Source: Lepidodermella squamata
Taxonomy: Eukaryota; Gastrotricha
Direction: 5' to 3'
DNA length: 64,000 bases
NCBI GenBank assembly: GCA_047495785.1
Contig: JBLDXI010000015.1
Coordinates: 1,798,001 to 1,862,000, forward strand
The number at the start of each line of letters is the position of its first letter. Position 1 is the first letter of the stretch. The notes beneath the pieces were generated by a model. It made no database searches, was not told where the DNA came from, and saw only the letters and a program-made list of their open reading frames with translations. Made by a program: the position numbers and the translations under genes. Shown here in pieces: positions 31,943-40,142 of this stretch.

Positions 31943-32013
31943 GAAATCAGTAATCCTGCTCAAGGTGTAATCAAAATTTCTCATACACATGCTTGTTAAA
32001 AATTCATCATAAG
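31943..32013 (-). ncRNA. box C/D snoRNA 5 (U27-like, dual guide)
   Basis: C box ATGATGA (ends 32010), same two guides, D box CTGA (31947-31950). It matches snoRNA 6 almost base for base, pointing to a recent intron-exon duplication. Confidence 0.87.
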
Positions 32014-32173
32014 TAAACATTTCCCATGTTCAAGCATCTTCAAACTAACCTCAAGAATGAAATGGCCACATAAATTCGAGTTGGGATGCCAGAAAATGCG
32101 ACCTGTTAAACAGAAGAATAAAAATTTGAAAGAATTGCCATCGAATAGATCCAAAATTCTTATACTTCATTCT

Positions 32174-32246
32174 AAAATCAGAAATCCTGCTCAAGGTGTA
32201 ATCAAGAATTCTCATATACATGCTTGTCAAAAAGATTCATCATTAA
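32174..32246 (-). ncRNA. box C/D snoRNA 4 (U27-like, dual guide)
   Basis: C box ATGATGA (ends 32243), guide GACAAGCATGTAT, D' ATGA, D box CTGA (32178-32181). The 28S guide reads GAGCAGGATTT, one base different from the other copies next to the D box. Confidence 0.85.
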
Positions 32247-32407
32247 GTCTCTCCCACACCGAACTAACAAAATTTATCAACTAACCACAGGATGGACGAA
32301 GCAGCCGCAAAAATTCAGAATTGCCGGAAAATTGAGACCTGTTGAACAGAAAAAATGAAGTTAGTAATTGCTGAAAGGGAGTGGGTTCTAATAGGCATTC
32401 AAAATCT

Positions 32408-32478
32408 TAATTCAGTAATCCTGCTCAAGGTGTAATCAGGTACTCATATACATGCTTGTCAAAAATTTTCATCATTTT
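32408..32478 (-). ncRNA. box C/D snoRNA 3 (U27-like, dual guide)
   Basis: C box ATGATGA (ends 32475), guide GACAAGCATGTAT, D' ATGA, D guide GAGCAGGATTA, D box CTGA (32412-32415). Confidence 0.86.
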
Positions 32479-32660
32479 TGTCTACTAGTAAAGCTATAAA
32501 TATTAACTAAAACCAACCATTTCCACTGCTGATCAGCTATTAGACACACGATTGATCGAATGAATAGCAGCTGCTTTCTTGCAATTCAACAACACCTGAA
32601 TAAACACCACAGTTATCGGAAATAATGATAGAATGACCAAGTGGAATTTTAGGCTGGAAT

Positions 32661-32721
32661 TTTCTCAGTCGTATCAAATGACATCAAAATTCAGTCGTCA
32701 CATGCTTAATAGCATCATACG
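32661..32721 (-). ncRNA. box C/D snoRNA 2 (shifted 18S guide)
   Basis: C box ATGATGC (ends 32718), then TTAAGCATGTGACGA directly before D' CTGA, and D box CTGA (32665-32668). The core AAGCATGTGAC is shared, but D' lies three nucleotides further away, so the five-nucleotide rule would point to the C three nucleotides 5' of the A27 equivalent. The D guide is different and its target is unknown to me. Confidence 0.83.
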
Positions 32722-32870
32722 GCTGCACCACTGCTAATTTTACATTATTAAATTACCCACCTTAATATTCCGCCGCGATATCAGCTGCATTTGGAAACCT
32801 GAAATAGACGTAAAAAAACCGTCACCTCATTGCCGACCAAAGAAAAAAAATACTGAATTTTTTGTTCAAT

Positions 32871-32931
32871 TACTCAGTCTAAACAATTGACATCAATTTT
32901 TCAGTTGTCACATGCTTAGTTACATCATACG
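32871..32931 (-). ncRNA. box C/D snoRNA 1 (shifted 18S guide)
   Basis: C box ATGATGT (ends 32928), guide TAAGCATGTGACAA before D' CTGA, D box CTGA (32875-32878). It is a paralogue of snoRNA 2 with the same shifted D' spacing. The D guide ends TTTAGA and its target is not identified. Confidence 0.83.
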
Positions 32932-33276
32932 GCAAATCCTGAGTAAAAGGGATCAAAGACCAACCTTGAAAAATTCGGCTGCCATTTTCGCCCGAGCTTA
33001 AGATTCAAAGACCAAGATTATTTAAGCCCTTAAAGAAAGTCACGCCTTGAAGTAGCAAGTCTCAATTTACTGCGGAGTATAAGGTAGATCAGTAGCAAAA
33101 TTTTATAGTAACGAATGACAAGAAAGTTATCTGAAGACCAACGACAAAAATCGTACGAAGAAGCTCAGTAATGAGATATAGATGCACCACAAAATACGTT
33201 AATAAGTATAACAAGCGACAACAAAAGATGAAAGACGCTAATAAATTATCAGCCATTAAAGAAAGGATGGTGATTT

Positions 33277-35271
33277 TCAAGTAACAGGAAGAGGCGGTTT
33301 TTCTTCTTGATTTTGTTCTTCTTTAGGTTCCGACTCGGACTCGGCGAGTTCTTCATCCAAATTCATTGCATAATTGTCTTCGAGGGCTTGCTGATCGATA
33401 GCCGACCGAATCACGCCAGCATCAGAGCTTAAAACAGCCGCGATCATCTTACCGAGGGTTTGCCCGCTATTTTCGGGGATTTCGTCATCTGACGTCGGTT
33501 TTTTCTTCCCGCCGAAACCAGTTATTACCCGAATTTCGAGGTGGCGATCACCCGGGTTGATTCCAGCCTTTTCCAGTTCTTTTCGAATAGCCTCGGAAAT
33601 ATCTTCTTTGCCATCCGGGTCTTCACTGTACTCGATTGTGACAGCTTTTTCATCGGTCGGAAGGCGCGACGGGTCACTTGAAGCGGCATTTTCTTCGTTA
33701 CGGTGGAGCGATTCGTGAGAAACTCGAGGATCGCCATGTTCGACCTTAAAACAATCAAATCTTCTACAATTAAAATTTTAGATTTCAAGAATTTCATACT
33801 TTTCCAGCAATTTTCTCCATCGTTTCCGCCAGAGTTTCAAGCGCCTTTTCGCGATCAATCGCCGGTTTCGCGTCATTCGGATACATTTCAGCGTCTTCTT
33901 CAGCCGCTAGTAACTCAGCCTCAGCTTCCTCAATAATCGCTTCGAAATGCTCCTTCATTTCAGCACGCAGCTTTTCAGACTCAGCTTTTCGAAGCCCATC
34001 CACCTTAGTCATTTCAGCTTCAAAAGAAGCTACAGCAGCGTCGCTTTCTTCGGCCTCTTCGATAGGCTCTTTTGCGGCTGGTTTAGTGGACATTTTTTCG
34101 AAAGCTTTCAACAACCGTTCTTCCAAGGCCATTGAAGCAGGGTCAGTTTTCGACTTTCCAGACATAATGTCTAAAAAACGAATTGTAAAAGCCAGCAATT
34201 TCACATTTTGAGATGTTACCTTCAATCTCGACTCTGATTAGCGGAGGTGGAGATGGCTTAGTCTTCTTTTTCTCAGTTATTTCCAAATATTTCTTCATTT
34301 TGTCTTCATTCAGAGCAGGATTGCACGTGATTCCGACCAAAATGTGACCCAGTTTTGAGCGACGAAATACAGCTGACTTGCATAGGCTGTGGACGTGAAT
34401 TTGAATAACGTAATGACACGTCTGCGGTTCTTGAATGTCGACAATGCCATCCTCGAGGTCTTCGTTTTTCAAACACAGGAACTGTATAAAATATTTCAGA
34501 ATTATTTCCCGCTCAATAAATTTTCAAACGCATGCGGAAAGACAAAAGATCAGTAAGAGAGAGTTAGACATCAATTAAATCAGGGAATTTCTTTCCTCAT
34601 GCTAAGGGCAACGAACTAATATTTAGTTGATAATAACACGTACCTGAATTTCCGCTTCCCTTGGCTTGGACGTAAGATCGCATATCGAACCATTTTCGTA
34701 ATGCTGTGAATGGTATTTCTTTACAACTTCGATATCACTTTCATTTGAGGCCGTCCAGTTGAATTCTCGAGCGAAAATTCCAAGTAAGGATCGACCTGAA
34801 CTGGTCTTCGTTTCGCGATCGTCGTGGTATTGAATGACGTACTTCCACGGGCAAATCTCATAGGTCCACCAACCTTTAGCCTGAAAGAATATCGATTATG
34901 AAAAAACTTCAGCGTCATATTTTTCTCGAACTTACAGCTTTGAAACAATCTCTCACTCCTTCGAAATGAGGGGCCATCATTTCGGTGATATTGACATGCA
35001 ACCACGGCTTATCAGGCTCCGCTGTAATATTCGCCAAAACAGACGCTGGTGATTGGTATGAGCACGAATATAATTGACCGTAGACTGAAGACAGCATCAC
35101 AGACTCGACATCTTTGCTGAATTCTTCATTTAGAGCACTTTCAGCAAATTTGATGGACACAGGATTCCGAACAATATCCAATTTGTGGTAGACACCATTT
35201 TCGAGATCAGATAAGTCGAAATTAGCCAATGATAGATGTAGTGAACAAAGAATAAATAATGCTTGCAACAT
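33277..35271 (-). CDS. OS9: OS-9-like ER lectin of ERAD
   Basis: Five exons on the minus strand: 34936-35271, 34644-34880, 34220-34481, 33800-34170 and 33277-33744, in frame for 557 aa. It starts with a signal peptide (MLQALFILCSLHLSLANF). The following region carries an MRH (mannose-6-phosphate receptor homology) domain: GWWTYEICPWKYVIQYH, then LGIFAREFNW, HYENGSICDL, and a Cys-containing strand CHYVIQIHVHSLC. OS-9 proteins sit in the ER lumen, bind trimmed N-glycans on misfolded proteins and hand them to the HRD1 ubiquitin ligase. The acidic C-terminal part ends ALEDNYAMNL, resembling the tail of OS-9. There is no HDEL/KDEL. The ATG lies 54 nt after the stop of ALKBH6, so it is the downstream gene of an operon. 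Confidence 0.9.
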
Positions 35272-35325
35272 AATGAAAACCTAACTGGAAATACAAAGGC
35301 GTTTATTGAATATGATTATAAAATA
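35272..35325 (-). promoter_or_regulatory. ALKBH6-OS9 intercistronic region with trans-splice acceptor
   Basis: In minus-strand order there is the ALKBH6 stop, AATAAA (35302-35307), then TTTCCAG with its AG at 35285-35286, then the OS9 ATG at 35271. Only about 15 nt lie between poly(A) signal and acceptor. This compact arrangement is typical of spliced-leader operons and leaves no space for a promoter. Confidence 0.75.
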
Positions 35326-36042
35326 TCACTTTCCAAAGAGTTTGGCGTTAATTCGAATAATCTTAGGAACATTTCTTATTGTTAATGATACGCGAGGCGA
35401 CTCCCTGGTAAGAGTATACGGCAAATTAGAAATTTGATTCTTCAAAGAAGGGCTAAGATTTTCAAAGTTTGCTATGTTTGATGGAATAATCTCATCGTCA
35501 ACACGCTCAGCAATACCGTGGAGGCAACTGGTGTACATCTTATCAGTGAGAACAATAAGGCTTCGTCGTTCGAGAAGTAATGAGAAGAGTTGACGGTTTT
35601 CATAGCTGGCATTTTCCTCGATAGCAACGCCGTTTTCATCCCGCATAATAGGTCGGTAGATATCTAAGAGAGTGTGGCAACCAAGCGAGATCGTGGCGAC
35701 AATAGGAGTATAATAAGGACCGTCTTCATGAGGCATAATTCCCTGGCCCGGCAAGTATTCGTTGATAAGCACATGGTTAGGACGCTGACTCGGTTGAAAT
35801 GCCGAAAGACCAACAATCCGATCAATGTAAGGCTCAATGTAGGCAGGCAAGGGCTCAGAGACCATACCTTTACTGCTTGGTACGCCACCCCACATTTGCA
35901 AGCGTCGCTTTGAAAGTGTTTGCCATTTAGGCTTTGGAGCAGCATATACATGTTGAAGTAACTTTTCTTCTTCGGCCTCAGTTATGAAATTATCGAAATA
36001 GTAGGCGGTGGGGAGAGCTCGAGAAACAAGTCTTCTATCCAT
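35326..36042 (-). CDS. ALKBH6: ALKBH6 family 2-oxoglutarate/Fe(II) dioxygenase
   Basis: Single exon, 238 aa, the usual family length. It belongs to the AlkB family of Fe(II)/2-oxoglutarate oxygenases. The iron ligands are visible as His105 and Asp107 (MPHEDGPYY) and His175 (SCLHGI), with the 2-oxoglutarate arginines in RESPRVSLTIR (Arg217, Arg223). Family-typical stretches QMWGGVP and INEYLPGQGIMPHEDG support ALKBH6 over other members. Its biological substrate is not settled. It is the upstream gene of the operon with OS9. Confidence 0.95.
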   Translation of the reverse strand: MDRRLVSRALPTAYYFDNFITEAEEEKLLQHVYAAPKPKWQTLSKRRLQMWGGVPSSKGMVSEPLPAYIEPYIDRIVGLSAFQPSQRPNHVLINEYLPGQGIMPHEDGPYYTPIVATISLGCHTLLDIYRPIMRDENGVAIEENASYENRQLFSLLLERRSLIVLTDKMYTSCLHGIAERVDDEIIPSNIANFENLSPSLKNQISNLPYTLTRESPRVSLTIRNVPKIIRINAKLFGK

Positions 36043-36790
36043 GGCTAACTTGCTATTTTCAAGAAATTCCCTATTCGTAGGATAACATCAATTCGAGGGA
36101 ATAAAGTTTTCGCACGCAGAATAATACATTGACCGTGATCAGACACTTCAAACTTCTAACTAGATAATGAGATTAAGAAGCCAAGTATATTGTAAAGACC
36201 GACAACCAACGACTAATGAGACTGGAGGCAGGGGATGAGCTCAACTTCGAGCTCTGCGCCCACGTGGAACACAGCGACCGCGCCTGCTCGACAAATCTGA
36301 GCCGATTTTAGCAACTAATTGATTTTCATTTGATTATTATTGTATTGCAGAAATTGTTTAAATTTATTGTTTGCAATATAAAAATATTTTTTTCTTTTTT
36401 CGTTTTTGAAAAAGGGGCGGCCATGATTTTTTTGCTGTGTTCCGTTCGGCGAAGCGCGCGAAAACTCGGATGCTGTGTTAACGCACGCATTCCGCCATAC
36501 GCCGGCTGCATGTATGCAATGCATGTAGTCGAGGTGTGTCAGTGTCAGCCATTTATTCATGGCGAAATACCGCGATTGAAAATTGGATGATCCGAGGCTC
36601 ATCCAAAATCGCATAACAAGGTGTCAGGTTTACAGCGTTGATGTCGACGTCTTGATTTGTTTCTTATTTCGTTACATGTTATGCATTCACATTTAGCAAT
36701 CGAATACGTATCATACGTATCTTTGGTTCGAATTGAAAGTTTTTTCATTTTTATTTTAGTGCTTATTTGTTGAATTATCTGTATTCAATT
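36043..36790. other. divergent intergenic region
   Basis: Lies between minus-strand ALKBH6 and plus-strand HMGB and should hold both promoters. No gene seen. Confidence 0.5.
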
Positions 36791-37522
36791 ATGGTTAAGA
36801 AAGGAGGAAAGCCGTCAGGGGCAAAGACGGCCTACGTTTGCTTTTTACAAGTATGCCGTGAAGAGCACCAAAAGCGGTGTCCCAATCAGCCTATCGTGTT
36901 GAAGGACTTTTCAAAATCATGCTCGGAAAAATGGAAGGTTAGTTGATGCTCGCTGTTCATTTGCTTCATGATCATTCATTTCTATATCAGGCTCTCTCAG
37001 AGAAAGATAAGAAAAAATTCCAAGACATGGCAGCTCGGGATAAGGTTCGATTCCAGAAAGAGATGGAAACCTATGTTCCGCCACCAGGTGAAAAGGGCCG
37101 GAAGCGCAAAGCGGCGAAAGATCCCAACAAGCCGAAGCGTAATCTGTCTGCGTTTTTCTTCTTCTGCAACGAAAAGCGACCTGAAATTCAAAGAACCCAT
37201 CCTGAGTGGAAGGTTGGCGATATTGCGAAAGAATTGGGAAAACTCTGGGAGAAGTGCACTGACCGCGAACGTTACGACAAAATGGCTGTACGCGACAAAG
37301 AAAGATACGACAAGGTACTTATTTGAATGAATTACAATGCTCCATTAACCAATCTTTTCATTCAAGGATATGGAATCATACAGGAAAAATGGTGCGCCTC
37401 CCGCTGCTGCCTCGTCGAAGAAAGCCAAGGCTGCGGCGCCTGAACCTGAAGAAGATGACGTTGATGATGAAGAAGATGAAGGCGACGAGGACGACGATGA
37501 TTACGATGACGACGACGAGTGA
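36791..37522 (+). CDS. HMGB chromatin protein, two HMG boxes and acidic tail
   Basis: Exons 36791-36937, 36991-37314 and 37367-37522, 208 aa. Box A begins KTAYVCFLQVCREEH; box B begins PKRNLSAFFFFCNEKRPEI and contains LGKLWEKC. A linker GRKRKAAKDPNKPKR joins them and the tail is a run of Asp/Glu. This is the HMGB1/2/3 layout: an abundant nuclear protein that bends DNA without sequence specificity. A 3' UTR of about 770 nt ends with AATAAA at 38293, 73 nt before the dUTPase ATG. Confidence 0.95.
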
Positions 37523-38289
37523 GAGCTCAACTTTGTTCTTCTTTGTTGACTCGGTTTCTCTGGTCATGCGCTTGTTCACTTCTTTTTGACCACTTGCCGC
37601 GCGTAATTTTTTGGATTTGCATCTCGCTCATTTGTGATGTAGTATGTTGAGAATTTAGAATGAATCGCGTCGTGATGATTGAATTTGTTGTCAGCAAGTT
37701 CTCGCGTCCTTTTTGTTTTTTCTACTTCTACGCATATACCTATTTGTACATAATTATTATTCATGATGTGTCAACAACTCGTACGATATTTTCATCAACG
37801 TGTTTTTTCTTTTTTTGGTAACAAACGAAAATTGAAGTGAAATCTTTTTCTTCAGCGTGTAAAATGAACGAGGGTTTATATGTGTATGAGAGCATTCAAA
37901 TGTAAATATCATGATTGATTTTTTGACGATATTCTATTGAGTCTCTTCCGTGTCTGTCTATCGAATACTAAACATTCATAGCGTGACGACGTTCTTTAGC
38001 GTTGTGTACTGTCTGTCAATTATTGAGTTTACGATTTTAGGTAGACTTAGTTCTTTTGTGCTTAGAACAATCTTCTTTAGTTTAAACTTTTAAAAAGTAG
38101 TAATCGCTCATTTTTGCATGTGCGTTTCAGCTACTTACTGCCGCTTGGTCGTCAAAATTCACAAACGTCGCACATGCTCTTGGTAAAAAATGATAGAACA
38201 TGGTTTTGTTGTATCAAACACCGGCCTCTACTTGTAAAACCAATCTCTGAACAATATGAAATTCTGATGTGTCCAAGTGTTCTTTATTG

Positions 38290-38370
38290 ATCAATAAAGG
38301 TTCTGATCGAACTTGTACACAACCAATGTGTTTTCTCTAGAATTTGGTTTGAGTTTATCTGCCGTTGAAG
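38290..38370 (+). promoter_or_regulatory. HMGB-dUTPase junction with candidate trans-splice acceptor
   Basis: AATAAA at 38293-38298 is followed by a pyrimidine tract TGTTTTCTCTAG ending at 38340, then the dUTPase ATG at 38371. The spacing resembles the other two operon-like junctions. A separate promoter inside the long HMGB 3' UTR cannot be excluded. Confidence 0.5.
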
Positions 38371-38919
38371 ATGTTGGATAACGTTTGCCTCAAATTTGCC
38401 CGGCTGTCACCGAACGCCTTGCCTCCAACTCGTGGTTCGAAGTTCGCTGCGGGTTACGATTTGTACAGTGCTCAAGATTGCGTGGTCCCCGCTAAGGGAA
38501 AGTTTTTGGTCCCAACTGACATTCAAATTGCGCTTCCTCCGGGTTGCTATGGTCGCATTGGTGAGTTAAGATTTCTTAGTTCGAGTGGTGTTTATCAGGT
38601 TAGTTCATAGCTCCTCGTTCCGGCTTGGCTGCTAAGAATTTCATTGATGTGGGCGCTGGAGTCATTGACTACGATTATCGCGGAAATGTTGGTGTTCTCC
38701 TGTTCAATTTCGGCGAAACAGATTTCCAAGGTACCCTTTCAATCAATGGATGTTATTATTTCGATTAAGAATTTGTTTATTCATATGCTAGTGAAACGCG
38801 GAGAGCGTATTGCTCAACTCATCTGCGAACGCATTTACATGCCTGATCTTCAAGAATGCGAGAAACTCGATGACACCGACCGTGGTGAGGGAGGTTTTGG
38901 ATCAACGGGCAAAAATTGA
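38371..38919 (+). CDS. DUT: deoxyuridine triphosphate nucleotidohydrolase (dUTPase)
   Basis: Exons 38371-38560, 38611-38730 and 38792-38919, 145 aa. All five conserved motifs of the trimeric dUTPase family are present: [45 protein letters not shown] and the P-loop-like [10 protein letters not shown]. It hydrolyses dUTP to dUMP, keeping uracil out of DNA. The ATG at 38371 follows an apparent acceptor and gives the normal family start. No mitochondrial presequence is seen. Confidence 0.96.
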
Positions 38920-39124
38920 AGCGAAATCAGAACCATGAAACATGTGTTTTTAATCATCTTGCATGTGATTTTTGAATGAAATCATTCAGCTTTATTGCTA
39001 TTAGCTATTATGCAACATCCGCTGCTCAAAGGAACGCTCAATCTCATTAGTTAACGTGAATAAATTGCAATTGAAATGGAATCTATTTATTTTTGTTTGA
39101 CTCTGATATCAGCTAGCACATGAA

Positions 39125-39286
39125 ATGTTGAAGCAATCGTCATCTGACTTATTGTCAACTGGCAGGGAGACATTCTTGTACGTGACGATATGGCAAGGTT
39201 TTTGCCATCAAACTCTTGCGGCGTTGACGCATAAGAAGACTTCAGAAGGCATACGGTCAATCAAACGAAATGTTACAGAACGATAA
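39125..39286 (+). CDS. possible 53-aa protein, third gene of operon
   Basis: AATAAA (39059-39064) follows the dUTPase gene and a TCTGATATCAG acceptor ends at 39112. The ORF from 39125 encodes 53 aa including STGRETFLYVTIWQGFCH. A short out-of-frame ATG at 39120 precedes it, which weakens the case. I do not recognise the protein. Another short ORF (39270-39452, MLQNDNRPKNHTPTGNVVMF) overlaps in another frame. Confidence 0.35.
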   Translation: MLKQSSSDLLSTGRETFLYVTIWQGFCHQTLAALTHKKTSEGIRSIKRNVTER

Positions 39287-40142
39287 TAGGCCGAAAAATC
39301 ACACACCTACAGGGAATGTTGTAATGTTTCCAATTCACGAAATGAGAGATCAAAGCATTAAAGAAGTTGAAATTGAAGAACGTTCACCGCAATCTCATGA
39401 AGATCCTGTCTCAATGTTGAAATTTCATCAAGCTCCTGGTCAACAATCCTAATCAGATGCATGACTTCAGCTTAGACCGTCCGCATGTGATAATTTATTG
39501 GTGATTTGTCTTTAAACCTTCAGACAACGTAATTTCGATTTCGACTCATCGCACGATTGTACACAGAAGCTATCTGCCTTTTCATCGCGGACGGTCTCAG
39601 CTACTCAGTTACTACATGAATTGGGAAGGAACACATGACGCCCTCATACGGAATTTAAGTTAGCGGGCCATTCATTTCAAGATCGATTTGAATACTTTCA
39701 TGCACTTTGACGGGTTAGGGTTCCCCAATCAATAGTTCAGCTGGGCTTACTGTTTGATGACATTAACAGATACCCAGGCATCGATAGGGACCCTAGTTCA
39801 AAAGCCGGAAAACGAGGCGTGACCATTTCTGGGTGGAAAGAAAGCGGGTTACTAACCACGCCGTAATCAAATAGTACTGACATATATTTATCAATTTTTG
39901 TTAATCAACTCAATTCATTCAGTATTGCGAATAATTGTCTTTTCAATTTTGCCTAGAAACCGTTGCCAATTGATGCTTTCCACAGTGGCTCATCAAGTCG
40001 AAACAATTGCACTTATCGACATCGTCTTGTCGCTTCCTTCTTGAATCGAACCGCAATTCTGTTTCTTTCATGAGCTATTCATTCTCAAACTGACGAGGAC
40101 AAGCACTTACAAAATTGTTTTAGCTCTAGGCTTCAACTTAAA
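39287..40142. other. intergenic DNA
   Basis: No supported gene other than the short overlapping ORF noted above. Presumably contains the CCDC81 promoter. Confidence 0.45.

Larger units (their letters stand above)
30546..33010 (-). ncRNA. snoRNA host gene, 11 exons, one C/D snoRNA per intron
   Basis: On the minus strand I read short exons at 32965-33010 (5' end not defined), 32761-32798, 32518-32595, 32286-32338, 32050-32102, 31831-31876, 31598-31647, 31336-31398, 31115-31162, 30853-30903 and 30546-30654. Donors are mostly GTTAGT or GTTGGT; acceptors end in (C/T)AG. Each of the ten introns (about 165-210 nt) holds exactly one box C/D snoRNA. Its D box lies 66-83 nt from the 3' splice site, close to the roughly 70-nt spacing known for intronic C/D snoRNAs. 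The exons are 38-109 nt, unlike each other, and I find no conserved protein in them, so the spliced RNA is probably non-coding, like vertebrate UHG/SNHG genes. It may be transcribed together with OS9, which ends 270 nt upstream. Confidence 0.85.

Noticed and set aside
30700-32930. CRISPR-like array of ~60-nt repeats at ~200-nt spacing
   Set aside because: The repeats have C, D' and D boxes, lie one per intron between matching splice sites and pair with rRNA. The spacing is intron-exon spacing.
33089-33280. 63-aa hydrophobic frame on the minus strand after OS9
   Set aside because: It begins in the OS9 stop region and covers its 3' UTR; no conserved feature.
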